DNA from: Bacteroidales bacterium
GTDB lineage: Bacteria > Bacteroidota > Bacteroidia > Bacteroidales > UBA7960
Length of the DNA stretch: 35,424 nucleotides
Assembly (NCBI GenBank): GCA_007129255.1
Contig: SKVW01000053.1
Coordinates: 64,306-99,729, forward strand
Reading direction: 5' to 3'
Under the pieces are notes generated by a model. It was not told the origin of the DNA. It searched no databases and saw only the letters and a list, made by a program, of their open reading frames with translations. Both the position numbers and the translations under genes were made by a program. Positions 17,426 to 25,296 of the stretch are shown one piece after another (positions within the stretch are counted from its first letter, which is position 1; every line of letters begins with the position of its first letter).

Positions 17426-17701
17426 TCAGTTTTTTTCGAGTAAATAATCAAATTTCATTTTCTGTATTTCTATTCCACCGATTTCTCCGAGGTCTTTTTC
17501 CAGTTGTTCCCATTTTTCTGGGTTTCCCTGCAATATTAGCAATATGGTGCCCACCCTGCTGCAAACGTCTTCGGACAACTCATGAAAACCCAGACGGGTG
17601 CGAATCACCCCGGCATGTTTTGTCAAAACTTTTTGAGTTTTTCCGGCTTCTTTGATCCGGTCAAAAACCAATATTCCAAGCATCATGGTTTTTTGCTGCA
17701 T
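17426..17701 (-). CDS. Putative iron-only hydrogenase system regulator (TM1266 type), second copy
   Basis: A 91-aa paralog of the next gene, sharing the pattern LGILVFDRIKEAGKTQKVL, IRTRLGFHELSEDVC and a final strand IEIQKMKF. It has a single cysteine (in EDVCSRVG), so it lacks the extra Cys/His set of its neighbour. It follows hydG by 12 nt and precedes the other copy by 3 nt, so all three are almost certainly co-translated. It may act as a ligand-binding regulator of hydrogenase expression or maturation. That is inferred from gene context only. Confidence 0.75.
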   Translation of the reverse strand: MQQKTMMLGILVFDRIKEAGKTQKVLTKHAGVIRTRLGFHELSEDVCSRVGTILLILQGNPEKWEQLEKDLGEIGGIEIQKMKFDYLLEKN

Positions 17702-17713
17702 ATTTGTTGTGTT

Positions 17714-19141
17714 TTAGAAATATAAATCTCTTTTGCCTTGTTTAACCTGTTGGATCTTTTCCTTGAGTTTATCGGTTTTTTGAGTTTTGGACAGATCTTT
17801 AACCTTATCTTCTATCAGCTTATAGCCTGCATTTTTGGTTTCTTCGGGTGCATAGTCTTCCAGGTATTCGGCAAGGGTAAGTAAAGCATTGGGAGAGCAA
17901 TACCTTTTAATAAAACCCGGTACGGAAAACTCCATAAAATGTTCACCGGTGCGGCCCAGCCTGTAGCAAGCGGTGCAAAAAGAAGGAATGTAACCCGATT
18001 TGATCAGTTCGTCCATGATCTCGTTCAAAGAACGGGTATCGTTTATCTGGAACTGTTCTATACTCAGGTCCTGGTCGGGTTTTCTTTCTTTGGAATAACC
18101 GCCAAGCTCCAGATTGGTTCCTCCATCGATCTGGGAGACCCCGAAGCGCAGGATCTGGCTCCTGGTGTGGGCCGGCTCACGCGCAGTAAGGATCATACCG
18201 GTATAAGGTACCGCCAGGCGGAGAATGGCCACCAGTCTTATAAATTCCTCATCCTTAACAATGTTGGTTTTGTCAATGTCCAGCGACATGGCATTTTGTA
18301 TCCTGGGAAAGGAAATGGTGTGGGGTCCCACGTTATAAACCGCCTCAAAATGATTGACATGCCTTACCAGGCTCATGACTTCAAACCGCCAGTCGTAAAG
18401 CCCAAACAATGCCCCGATGCCTACGTCATCAATTCCGGCTTCCTGCGCGCGGTCCAAAGAGGTAAGCCGCCACTCATAATTCCTTTTTACACCGCCCAGG
18501 TGAACTTTTGCATAAGTGGGTTCATGATAGGTTTCCTGGAATATCTGGTAAGTACCAATACCTGCATCCTTTATGGTACGGAAGCCCGGGATGTCAAAAG
18601 GAGCGGCATTGATATTCACCCTGCGTATCTCCCCTTTGTTGTGTTTGGCACTGTAGACAATTTTCACGGTTTCGGCAATGAACTCCGGTGAATATTTCGG
18701 ATGCTCGCCATAAACCAGGATCAACCGCTTATGTCCCTGATCAATGAGTGCTTTGGTTTCGGTAAGCAGTTCCTCAGAACTAAGGGTTAATCTTTTGGTT
18801 TTTTTATTGGATGAACGAAATCCGCAATACTGGCAATTATTGGTGCACAGGTCGCCAACATAAAGGGGTGCAAACAGCACGATCCTTTCCCCGTAAACTT
18901 TTTCTTTCAGGGTGCGGGCACCCTCCTTAATTTCTTCAATTAAATCTGGATCGGTGGCATTAAGCAAAACGGCTGTTTCTTCCAGCGAAAGTCGTTTTTT
19001 ATCAAGCGAGGCCCTGATCACTTCCCTGACCAGGGCCTTGTCGGCCCTGGTATTGTTAATGTAATCCCATATTTCACCGGGATCGATAAAAGGCTGCATT
19101 CGCCTGTCTTTAATGCGATATTGCTGAGGATAATATATCAT
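17714..19141 (-). CDS. hydG: [FeFe] hydrogenase H-cluster maturase HydG (tyrosine lyase)
   Basis: A 475-aa radical SAM enzyme that cleaves tyrosine to make the CO and CN ligands of the H-cluster. The SAM-cluster cysteines are C99, C103 and C106 (CTNNCQYCGF). The C-terminal auxiliary cluster signature C389-x2-C392-x22-C415 (CTACYRLGRTGEHFM to RYC) is the feature that separates HydG from ThiH and HydE. The ATG at 19141 was chosen over a TTG nine bases upstream. It leads the unit hydG, two TM1266-like genes and an Rrf2-type gene. The partner maturases HydE and HydF are not in the window and must lie elsewhere if the system is active. Confidence 0.95.
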   Translation of the reverse strand: MIYYPQQYRIKDRRMQPFIDPGEIWDYINNTRADKALVREVIRASLDKKRLSLEETAVLLNATDPDLIEEIKEGARTLKEKVYGERIVLFAPLYVGDLCTNNCQYCGFRSSNKKTKRLTLSSEELLTETKALIDQGHKRLILVYGEHPKYSPEFIAETVKIVYSAKHNKGEIRRVNINAAPFDIPGFRTIKDAGIGTYQIFQETYHEPTYAKVHLGGVKRNYEWRLTSLDRAQEAGIDDVGIGALFGLYDWRFEVMSLVRHVNHFEAVYNVGPHTISFPRIQNAMSLDIDKTNIVKDEEFIRLVAILRLAVPYTGMILTAREPAHTRSQILRFGVSQIDGGTNLELGGYSKERKPDQDLSIEQFQINDTRSLNEIMDELIKSGYIPSFCTACYRLGRTGEHFMEFSVPGFIKRYCSPNALLTLAEYLEDYAPEETKNAGYKLIEDKVKDLSKTQKTDKLKEKIQQVKQGKRDLYF

Positions 19142-19162
19142 TCTTAACAAATGTTTATATTA

Positions 19163-19170
19163 CAAAATTA
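19163..19170 (-). promoter_or_regulatory. Candidate -7 box (TAATTTTG) of hydG
   Basis: TAATTTTG on the minus strand fits TAnnTTTG, 22 nt before the hydG ATG in the 100-nt gap after the MBL-fold gene. No TTG was seen at N19. Confidence 0.4.
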
Positions 19171-19241
19171 CGGAAAGTTTTCAAGGTGAAAGCCTTAAAT
19201 CCTCAAAAAAGTGCAATTCATAATTTAAATGCCTGAAATAC

Positions 19242-20021
19242 TTAAATATCAATTTTCAGGCCGTCATATGCAAGGAAGATGTTCTCAGGCAGGGTTTCCT
19301 GGATTTGACTGTGAACGCCCATAAAATGGCTCAGGTGGGTAATATAGGCCTTCTTCGGTTCAATTTCCCTGATTTCCTGCAAAGCCTCTTCCAATGAAAA
19401 GTGGGAAATGTGTTTTGACTTTCGCAGGGCATTGATCACCAGTACTTCAGATCCGGATATTTTTTTCTTTTCTTTTTCAGGAATATGACTGGCATCGGTA
19501 ATGTATGTAAAGTCGCCAATCCGAAAGCCAAATACAATCATTTTATGATGCAGCACTTCAATAGGCAAAATGGGCAAGCCGTTAATGGAAAATGGCTCGT
19601 TTTTAATGATATTGAATCTCAGCTGCGGGGCGCCAAAAAACCTTTTTTCGTGCAGGATATAGGGAAATTCTTTGTTAATGGAGTCTATTACGGCCTGAGT
19701 GGCATAAATATCTACAGTTTTGTTCAGTACATAATTGAATGCCCTCACATCATCCAGCCCTGCGATATGATCGCGGTGTCCGTGGGTAAAAAGAATAGCC
19801 GATATATCCTCCACCTTTTCCCGGATCATCTGATAGCGAAAATCAGGACCGCAATCAATAATCACTCTGTGGTCATTAACTTCTACCATCACAGAGGTTC
19901 TGAGCCGGTGATCGCGCTTGTCTTTGCTTGAGCAAACTTTACAATCGCATGCAACTACTGGAACCCCGGTGGAAGTACCGGTTCCAAGAAAAGTGACGGT
20001 AATTTTCTGTTTGTCGGACAT
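19242..20021 (-). CDS. Metallo-beta-lactamase-fold hydrolase (PhnP/RNase Z-like)
   Basis: A 259-aa MBL-fold protein. The first strand motif is TFLGTGTSTGVP, and the metal-binding signature is FTHGHRDHIAGLDD (HxHxDH). Later ligands are the Asp in YITDASHIP and the histidine in THLSHFMGVHS. An early cysteine pair, DCKVCSSKDKRDHRLRTS, is like that in PhnP-type phosphodiesterases, which often bind an extra zinc there. A cyclic or nucleotide phosphodiester substrate is plausible. It starts 23 nt after ribF on the same strand and may share its transcript. Confidence 0.88.
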   Translation of the reverse strand: MSDKQKITVTFLGTGTSTGVPVVACDCKVCSSKDKRDHRLRTSVMVEVNDHRVIIDCGPDFRYQMIREKVEDISAILFTHGHRDHIAGLDDVRAFNYVLNKTVDIYATQAVIDSINKEFPYILHEKRFFGAPQLRFNIIKNEPFSINGLPILPIEVLHHKMIVFGFRIGDFTYITDASHIPEKEKKKISGSEVLVINALRKSKHISHFSLEEALQEIREIEPKKAYITHLSHFMGVHSQIQETLPENIFLAYDGLKIDI

Positions 20022-20044
20022 CAGGAAAAGGCCTTTCTCATTTT

Positions 20045-20965
20045 TCAGTATATCAATTCTTCAATCATTTCCCGGGCTTCATTCACCTTTGTTCTGGAGA
20101 CCTCCCCGTTATTTAAAGGGTTGCCGTCTGTGATCTTTTTATAGAAATATAAAGTGCCATGGTTAATTTTTTCATCGAAGGGATCATAAACCAGGGCAGA
20201 TTCAACAAACCGTTTACCATGCTCATTTTCCAGCACAAAACTCATGGATTTGAGCCACTTTCCACCCTGCAATAAATTGGTGGCATAGATACCGGGAGGA
20301 GGAATGAGTTTTTCTTCTTCTGTAATTAAAGACCTTATGGTTTTTAATTCGTTCATTCCCGGTAAGCCTTGCCCGTTAATGAGCCCTGATGAAATAATGT
20401 ATTGGTGGTCGAGATAGGCGTTGGCCCGTTGGATGTTCCCTTCAAGAAGAGCCTTCCGGATTTTTGTGGAGCTAACCGTTTCGTTTTCGATATCTTTTAG
20501 CGGGATTTCTTCCACCCCAAAACCATATTCTTTACTTAGGGCATGCAGGTAAGAATAATCACCCTTGCGGTTGTGCCCAAAATGATGATTGTGACCAATG
20601 ACCACAATCCTGGCACCCAGTTCACCAATTAGGATTTCCGTGACAAAGTCATGGGAGGAGGTTTTACTGAATTCCACTGAAAACGGTATGACAATCAGGT
20701 TATCCAGCCCTGCCTTTGAAAGCAATTCAATTTTTTCTTCCTGGGAGTTGATCAGCTTCAGATCTTTTTGCTCAGGATAAAGGACTTTCCTTGGGTGGGG
20801 ATGAAAGGTTATCAGAACCGATTCTCCGTCCTGATCTCTGGCCAGCTGGTTAAGCCGGTTGATAATGACTTTATGGCCAATGTGCACCCCGTCAAAGGAG
20901 CCGGTAGTGACAACGGCATTTTTTATTTTTCCGGTTGCCTTGCTTGTGCTGTTAAAAACTTTCAT
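20045..20965 (-). CDS. ribF: Bifunctional riboflavin kinase / FMN adenylyltransferase RibF
   Basis: A 306-aa FAD synthase that converts riboflavin to FMN and then FAD. The N-terminal nucleotidyltransferase half has TTGSFDGVHIGHKVII, HPHP, and the SSTKIRKALLEGN motif. The C-terminal riboflavin kinase half has GLPGMNEL, PPPGIYATNLL and the strand VFENEHGKRF-type region. The length is standard. Flavin supply suits its neighbours, since HydB needs FMN, but ribF is a housekeeping gene and the linkage may be incidental. It lies 62 nt after rex, with a TAATTTTG box at 21010-21017 overlapping the gap. Confidence 0.95.
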   Translation of the reverse strand: MKVFNSTSKATGKIKNAVVTTGSFDGVHIGHKVIINRLNQLARDQDGESVLITFHPHPRKVLYPEQKDLKLINSQEEKIELLSKAGLDNLIVIPFSVEFSKTSSHDFVTEILIGELGARIVVIGHNHHFGHNRKGDYSYLHALSKEYGFGVEEIPLKDIENETVSSTKIRKALLEGNIQRANAYLDHQYIISSGLINGQGLPGMNELKTIRSLITEEEKLIPPPGIYATNLLQGGKWLKSMSFVLENEHGKRFVESALVYDPFDEKINHGTLYFYKKITDGNPLNNGEVSRTKVNEAREMIEELIY

Positions 20966-21027
20966 GAATGAATTTTTTTGGTAATTTGCTGCGATAATAG
21001 ACTTAAAAGCAAAATTACAAGGGATTT

Positions 21028-21660
21028 CTATTTTTTTACCAGGAAAGCCAGTTTTTCCAGTGAAGTAACAATGTCATATTCTTCCAGATGTACATTTTCG
21101 GGAACGGTGAGCGGCACCGAAGTATAGTTTAAAATTCCTTTAATTTCAGCATCCAGCAGCATTTTTGCCACATTATGTGTTGCTTCCGGGGCTACGGTAA
21201 GTACCGCTATTTGGATGTTTTCCTTTTGAATGACTTCTTTTAACTGGTTCACGTGGTGACATGGAACACCGGAAATGATGCGGTCGGTTTTTTGAGGGTC
21301 ATTGTCAAAAACGGCGGCAATGGAAAGTTTTTCCCTTTTACCGGTAAAGTAGCTGGTAATGGCGCGTCCGAGATTTCCCATACCGACAACGGCAATTTTC
21401 TCGCCTTCCTCGCTGTCAATGATTTGTCCAATCAGGGCGATAAGGTCTTTGATGACATAGCCTTTGCTCTGGCTTCCGGAATACCCGATCAGCATCAGGT
21501 CTCTTCTCACCTGCACGGGGGTAAGATTCATCATTTTGGCCAGTTCGTGGGAGTAAATGTTTGTTTTGCCCTCCTCAATACTATTATATAAAACTCTTCG
21601 GTATTGACTCAGCCTTTCAACGGTTTTTCCGGGGAGATCCGGGATTTTATTTTTTGCCAT
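21028..21660 (-). CDS. rex: Redox-sensing transcriptional repressor Rex
   Basis: A 210-aa Rex. The N-terminal winged helix contains YRRVLYNSIEEGKTNIYSHELA and LTPVQVRRDLMLIGYSG. The Rossmann domain binds NADH/NAD+ through VVGMGNLGRAI, then FDNDPQKT. Rex senses the NADH/NAD+ ratio and usually represses fermentation and NADH-oxidising hydrogenase genes, so its place in the hydABC gene string makes direct control of that operon likely. The ATG at 21660 gives the canonical N-terminus; a longer frame upstream would run into the preceding kinase gene. The gap to that gene is 25 nt. Confidence 0.95.
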   Translation of the reverse strand: MAKNKIPDLPGKTVERLSQYRRVLYNSIEEGKTNIYSHELAKMMNLTPVQVRRDLMLIGYSGSQSKGYVIKDLIALIGQIIDSEEGEKIAVVGMGNLGRAITSYFTGKREKLSIAAVFDNDPQKTDRIISGVPCHHVNQLKEVIQKENIQIAVLTVAPEATHNVAKMLLDAEIKGILNYTSVPLTVPENVHLEEYDIVTSLEKLAFLVKK

Positions 21661-21685
21661 TTTTTTTGGTACTGGTTTTTTAAAA

Positions 21686-22807
21686 TTACTCTTCTTTAAA
21701 TTTGATGGTAAAGCAGCTGCCCCTGCCGGGCGTGCTTTCAACAGAAATTTCACCTTTATAAAAATCGGTTAGTTTTTTTACGATGGAAAGTCCCAGGCCG
21801 CTGCCACTGATATTTTTGGTTTCTTCACTTTTAATCCTCACAAAATCCTCAAAAAGTTTTTCTTTATCTTCAACTTCCATCCCGATTCCGGTGTCCTCCA
21901 CGCTGATGATAATCTCATCATCCTCTTTGGAAAGGTTAACATCTACCCTTCCTCCCTGTTTGTTATACTTTATTGAGTTGGATATGAGGTTGTTAAAAAT
22001 GATCTCCATTTCCTGCTTGTCGGCTTCCATTTTTATTTTTTCCGAACAATTCAGGTACACATCCACGTCTTTTTGTATGGATAGGGGTTGGAAAGAATCA
22101 ATGCTTTGCCTGGCAACTTCGCAAAGAAGCAAAGGCTCGATATTGCGGGATTTTTTTCCGGATTCAATGCGGGTGAAATCCAGCATGTCAAGGATAAGGT
22201 TTCGCATGCCCTGGATCCTGAACAAAGCCCTGTCAATCATTTCCATGTAATCGTCAAGGTTATCCCCGGCTTTTTTCTCCTGCATCATTTTCAGGTAACC
22301 TTCCACTGCATTAATGGGAGATTTTAATTCATGTGAGAGTACTGAAAGGAATTGAAACCGCACCTGCCGGCCTTCAACATTGAGTTTTTGGGTCATGCGC
22401 TGAAGAAACAACTGCTTGGTAATGGTTTCGACCGATGTTCGCAATTCTTTTGGGGTAAACGGTTTGGGCACAAAATCATAGGCTCCCTGTTTGGTAGCTT
22501 TAACGGCCAGTTCAAGAGATGCATAAGAGGTGATCATGACCACAACAATATCCAGTTGTTTTTTATTGATGTATTCCAGCACATCAATGCCTTGAATTCC
22601 GGGTAGTTTGTTGTCAAGCAATACGATATCGTAGGGTTTCTTTTCAATAAGTTCCAAAGCCTCTTCTCCTGTTGCAGCTTCATCAATGCTAAATTCAAAA
22701 TCTTCATCCATAAAGGGATAACTCACCGAAAAATTCTCCAGGATTCGCGTAACCCCTCCCCTGATCCCCGGTTCATCATCCACTACCAACAGGTTGAGTT
22801 TTTCCAT
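21686..22807 (-). CDS. Receiver-histidine kinase protein (REC-HisKA-HATPase)
   Basis: A 373-aa cytoplasmic two-component protein with inverted hybrid order. The receiver domain (1-125) has D10/D11, phospho-acceptor D65 and K115. The HisKA domain has H159 in SHELKSPINA. The HATPase domain has N-box NLISNSIKYN, G1 DTGIGM and G2 GSGLGL. No membrane segment or DNA-binding domain is present. It starts 2 nt after the stand-alone receiver and continues the hydABC string. It could accept phosphate from the hydrogenase-like kinase and pass it on, or act as a phosphatase for it. The wiring is inferred. Confidence 0.92.
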   Translation of the reverse strand: MEKLNLLVVDDEPGIRGGVTRILENFSVSYPFMDEDFEFSIDEAATGEEALELIEKKPYDIVLLDNKLPGIQGIDVLEYINKKQLDIVVVMITSYASLELAVKATKQGAYDFVPKPFTPKELRTSVETITKQLFLQRMTQKLNVEGRQVRFQFLSVLSHELKSPINAVEGYLKMMQEKKAGDNLDDYMEMIDRALFRIQGMRNLILDMLDFTRIESGKKSRNIEPLLLCEVARQSIDSFQPLSIQKDVDVYLNCSEKIKMEADKQEMEIIFNNLISNSIKYNKQGGRVDVNLSKEDDEIIISVEDTGIGMEVEDKEKLFEDFVRIKSEETKNISGSGLGLSIVKKLTDFYKGEISVESTPGRGSCFTIKFKEE

Positions 22808-22809
22808 GG

Positions 22810-23208
22810 TTAAATTTTTAAAAGTTTATTGATTTCTTTGTGCAATTGATCCATACGGATTCCTTTATCCAGAAAAAGGTCGGCTTTAATCCAGTCCTGT
22901 TCTTCCTGGGTTGTGACGTCAAAAAGCATCCCGGTTTCAGCGGTAACGGCCGAAGCAATGATGATGGGTACCTTGGGGTATTTATCCTTTATTTTGTGGC
23001 AAAGGATAAATCCGGTATCCTGATTTTCCATCATCAGGTCGAGAATGGCCAGATCAGGACGGGTTTTTTCGATAATGGCTTCAGCTTCTTTCTGGGTTTC
23101 TGCCGTAATAACCTCAAAACCCATATCCTGAACAGCTGCCTTCATCTGGAACAAATAATCTATGTCGTCATCAACAATCAGTATGGTCTTTTTCTCTTTT
23201 TTAAGCAT
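22810..23208 (-). CDS. Stand-alone response regulator receiver protein
   Basis: A 132-aa single REC domain: acidic pair D13/D14, phospho-acceptor D57 in LAILDLMMEN, S86 and K115. Residues 94-112 (MLFDVTTQEEQDWIKADLF) form a longer than usual beta4-alpha4-beta5 region. There is no output domain. It starts 5 nt downstream of the hydrogenase-like kinase and ends 2 nt before the receiver-kinase, so it is probably the direct phospho-acceptor of the former, acting by protein contact or as a relay shuttle. Confidence 0.92.
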   Translation of the reverse strand: MLKKEKKTILIVDDDIDYLFQMKAAVQDMGFEVITAETQKEAEAIIEKTRPDLAILDLMMENQDTGFILCHKIKDKYPKVPIIIASAVTAETGMLFDVTTQEEQDWIKADLFLDKGIRMDQLHKEINKLLKI

Positions 23209-23213
23209 GGCGT

Positions 23214-25271
23214 TTATATTTTATCTTCCTGATTATTTTTTTCAATGGATTCGGGTTTGCTATCCGATTTTCTTGGGAGGGTCAGAATAAATTTTGTTCC
23301 GGTTGGGCCGGCATTGGGATCATTATTGGATTCTACTTTAATACTTCCCCGGTGCATTTTTACTATACCATAGATGATCGGGAGGCCGAGACCGGTGCCT
23401 TTCCCGTTCTCCTTGGTGGTAAAAAACGGCTCAAACATCCTGTCCAGATTTTCTTTGGAAATGCCTGTGCCGGTATCCTCAATTTCAAATTTTATTTCAT
23501 TGCCTGCAGCATGGTCTTCTGCGATAATGGTCAGTTCACCGCCCCCGGGCATGGCATCTATGGCATTCTTAAACAGGTTGGAAAAAACCTGCACCATTTG
23601 ATCCTTGTCGCATTCAATTACAGGATTGGGTGTTTTTATCCTGGTATCCAGCTTTACATTTGCCGGCATGACAAAAGCTTTAAGCCCGTCTTTAATCAGT
23701 CGCTTGATGGGCACTTCACTAATGGTTACCTTACTTTTCCTGGCAAAGTTCAGCAATCCGCCCACGATTTTTTTACATCGGTTGGCCTGCTCCACAATCA
23801 GTTTAAGATCCTTGTAAATAGGAGAACTGTTATCTATTTCATCCAGAAGGATGTGACTGTACATGATAACCACACCCAGAGGGTTGTTTACCTCGTGGGC
23901 GATGCCGGCGGCCAGCTGCCCCATGGAAGCCAGTTTCTCGCTTTGCTTAAGGGCTGCCTGGGTTGAAGCCAGTTTTTGGTTTGAAATATCCAGTTCGTCA
24001 ATGTATTTATGCAACTTGTCAATGGTATATGGCAGGCACATTTCGGTTTCGGCAATACCCTGCAGGATGGCAGCTGCATGCTCATAACAGGTATCATAAC
24101 CACAGGCACCACAGTTCAACTCATCTTCAGGGACCTTTTTTCCAAGGTCTGCCAGCACCTTTCTGATTTCTTCGCTATCGGGTGGATCGGGAAAACGCTG
24201 ATCATCAACCTGGAACTGGCGTGAAAGAGAAAGCTCCAGGAAAGTATCAAGATTTTTTTGCCATTGCTTCAGATCCAGACGGTCGAACTTGCGTTTGGCA
24301 AAATTCGAGATATTTTTTCTTTTGTGGAAAAACTGGTGTTTGTGGCTCATCCCAGGTCCGTTGATGCATCCGTTGCAACAAAGCAGGTCAAACATTTTCG
24401 CCTCCAGGTGGCCTTCCTCAAATTCCCGCAATACTTCAATGATATCATGGCGGCCTTCTGCCACCACGATCTCCCCTTTAATGAAGTCTTCTTCCAGGTC
24501 AACGGTTTGAAGCATACCGCCACTGATGGGAAAGACGGATCCTTTTCCGGCAATGGGGGGATCGAACTCCGAAGGACTTACATTGAATTCATTGATCCCT
24601 TTTTCAGAAAACATACGACGAAGTTCAATAAAAGAGATCACCACGTCAATAAAACCCTTGAATTGTTCGTTGGCCGCTTCTCCCTTTTTGGCAATGCAGG
24701 GACCGATAAAAACAATGCGAAGATCCTCGCCATGCATCTTTTTCAGGACTTTTGCAATAGCTACCATGGGAGAAACCACCGGGATAAGAGAGTCCACAAT
24801 ATTGGGATGGTGTTTCTCTACATAGCTAACAATGGAAGGACAACTTGTGGAAATGAAAGGGCGGTCGGAACCGGCCTGTAAAAGCTCTTTGTATTTATGG
24901 GCCACCAGTTCGGCGCCAAAAGCCACCTCGTTTACATAATCAAAACCCAGGGCTTTGATCATGCCAACAAAGTTGTGATAATCGGAAATGTCGGTAAATT
25001 CTCCGGCAATACTTGGGGCCACAATGGCCGCCACTTTTTCTCCCGATTGCAAATGTTTTTTCACCTGATCAATAGAAAAGGAAAACATTTTGGCGTCCCG
25101 GCTGCATACGCGCACGCAATTGCCGCAGGCAATACACCGGTTGCCAATGATCTCTGCCTGCCCGTTAATGATCTTAATGGCTTTGGCAGGGCATTCCCTA
25201 ACGCAGGTATAGCAAACCTTGCATCGATCCTTTACGGTGTATATGAACTGATTTTGATCTTTTTTTTGCAT
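23214..25271 (-). CDS. Sensory [FeFe]-hydrogenase-like protein fused to histidine kinase
   Basis: A 685-aa cytoplasmic fusion. Two ferredoxin clusters are complete (C17/C20/C23/C27 and C46/C49/C52/C56). An [FeFe]-hydrogenase large-subunit domain follows (70-340), with C144 (TSCPS), C192 (GPC), C298 and C302 (LCCNGC) at the four ligand positions of the [4Fe-4S] half of the H-cluster. The proton-shuttle Cys that normally precedes the first ligand is S143. An FeS domain CGACGYDTC with C412 is next, then HisKA with H459 (AHEVNNP) and HATPase (GTGLGL). This matches the histidine-kinase-linked sensory [FeFe] hydrogenases (HydDB group C1). It lies 25 nt after hydA. It probably reports H2 or ferredoxin state to the adjacent receivers. 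Confidence 0.9.
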   Translation of the reverse strand: MQKKDQNQFIYTVKDRCKVCYTCVRECPAKAIKIINGQAEIIGNRCIACGNCVRVCSRDAKMFSFSIDQVKKHLQSGEKVAAIVAPSIAGEFTDISDYHNFVGMIKALGFDYVNEVAFGAELVAHKYKELLQAGSDRPFISTSCPSIVSYVEKHHPNIVDSLIPVVSPMVAIAKVLKKMHGEDLRIVFIGPCIAKKGEAANEQFKGFIDVVISFIELRRMFSEKGINEFNVSPSEFDPPIAGKGSVFPISGGMLQTVDLEEDFIKGEIVVAEGRHDIIEVLREFEEGHLEAKMFDLLCCNGCINGPGMSHKHQFFHKRKNISNFAKRKFDRLDLKQWQKNLDTFLELSLSRQFQVDDQRFPDPPDSEEIRKVLADLGKKVPEDELNCGACGYDTCYEHAAAILQGIAETEMCLPYTIDKLHKYIDELDISNQKLASTQAALKQSEKLASMGQLAAGIAHEVNNPLGVVIMYSHILLDEIDNSSPIYKDLKLIVEQANRCKKIVGGLLNFARKSKVTISEVPIKRLIKDGLKAFVMPANVKLDTRIKTPNPVIECDKDQMVQVFSNLFKNAIDAMPGGGELTIIAEDHAAGNEIKFEIEDTGTGISKENLDRMFEPFFTTKENGKGTGLGLPIIYGIVKMHRGSIKVESNNDPNAGPTGTKFILTLPRKSDSKPESIEKNNQEDKI

Positions 25272-25296
25272 GCTTTGTTTTTTGAGAAAAAACCTG

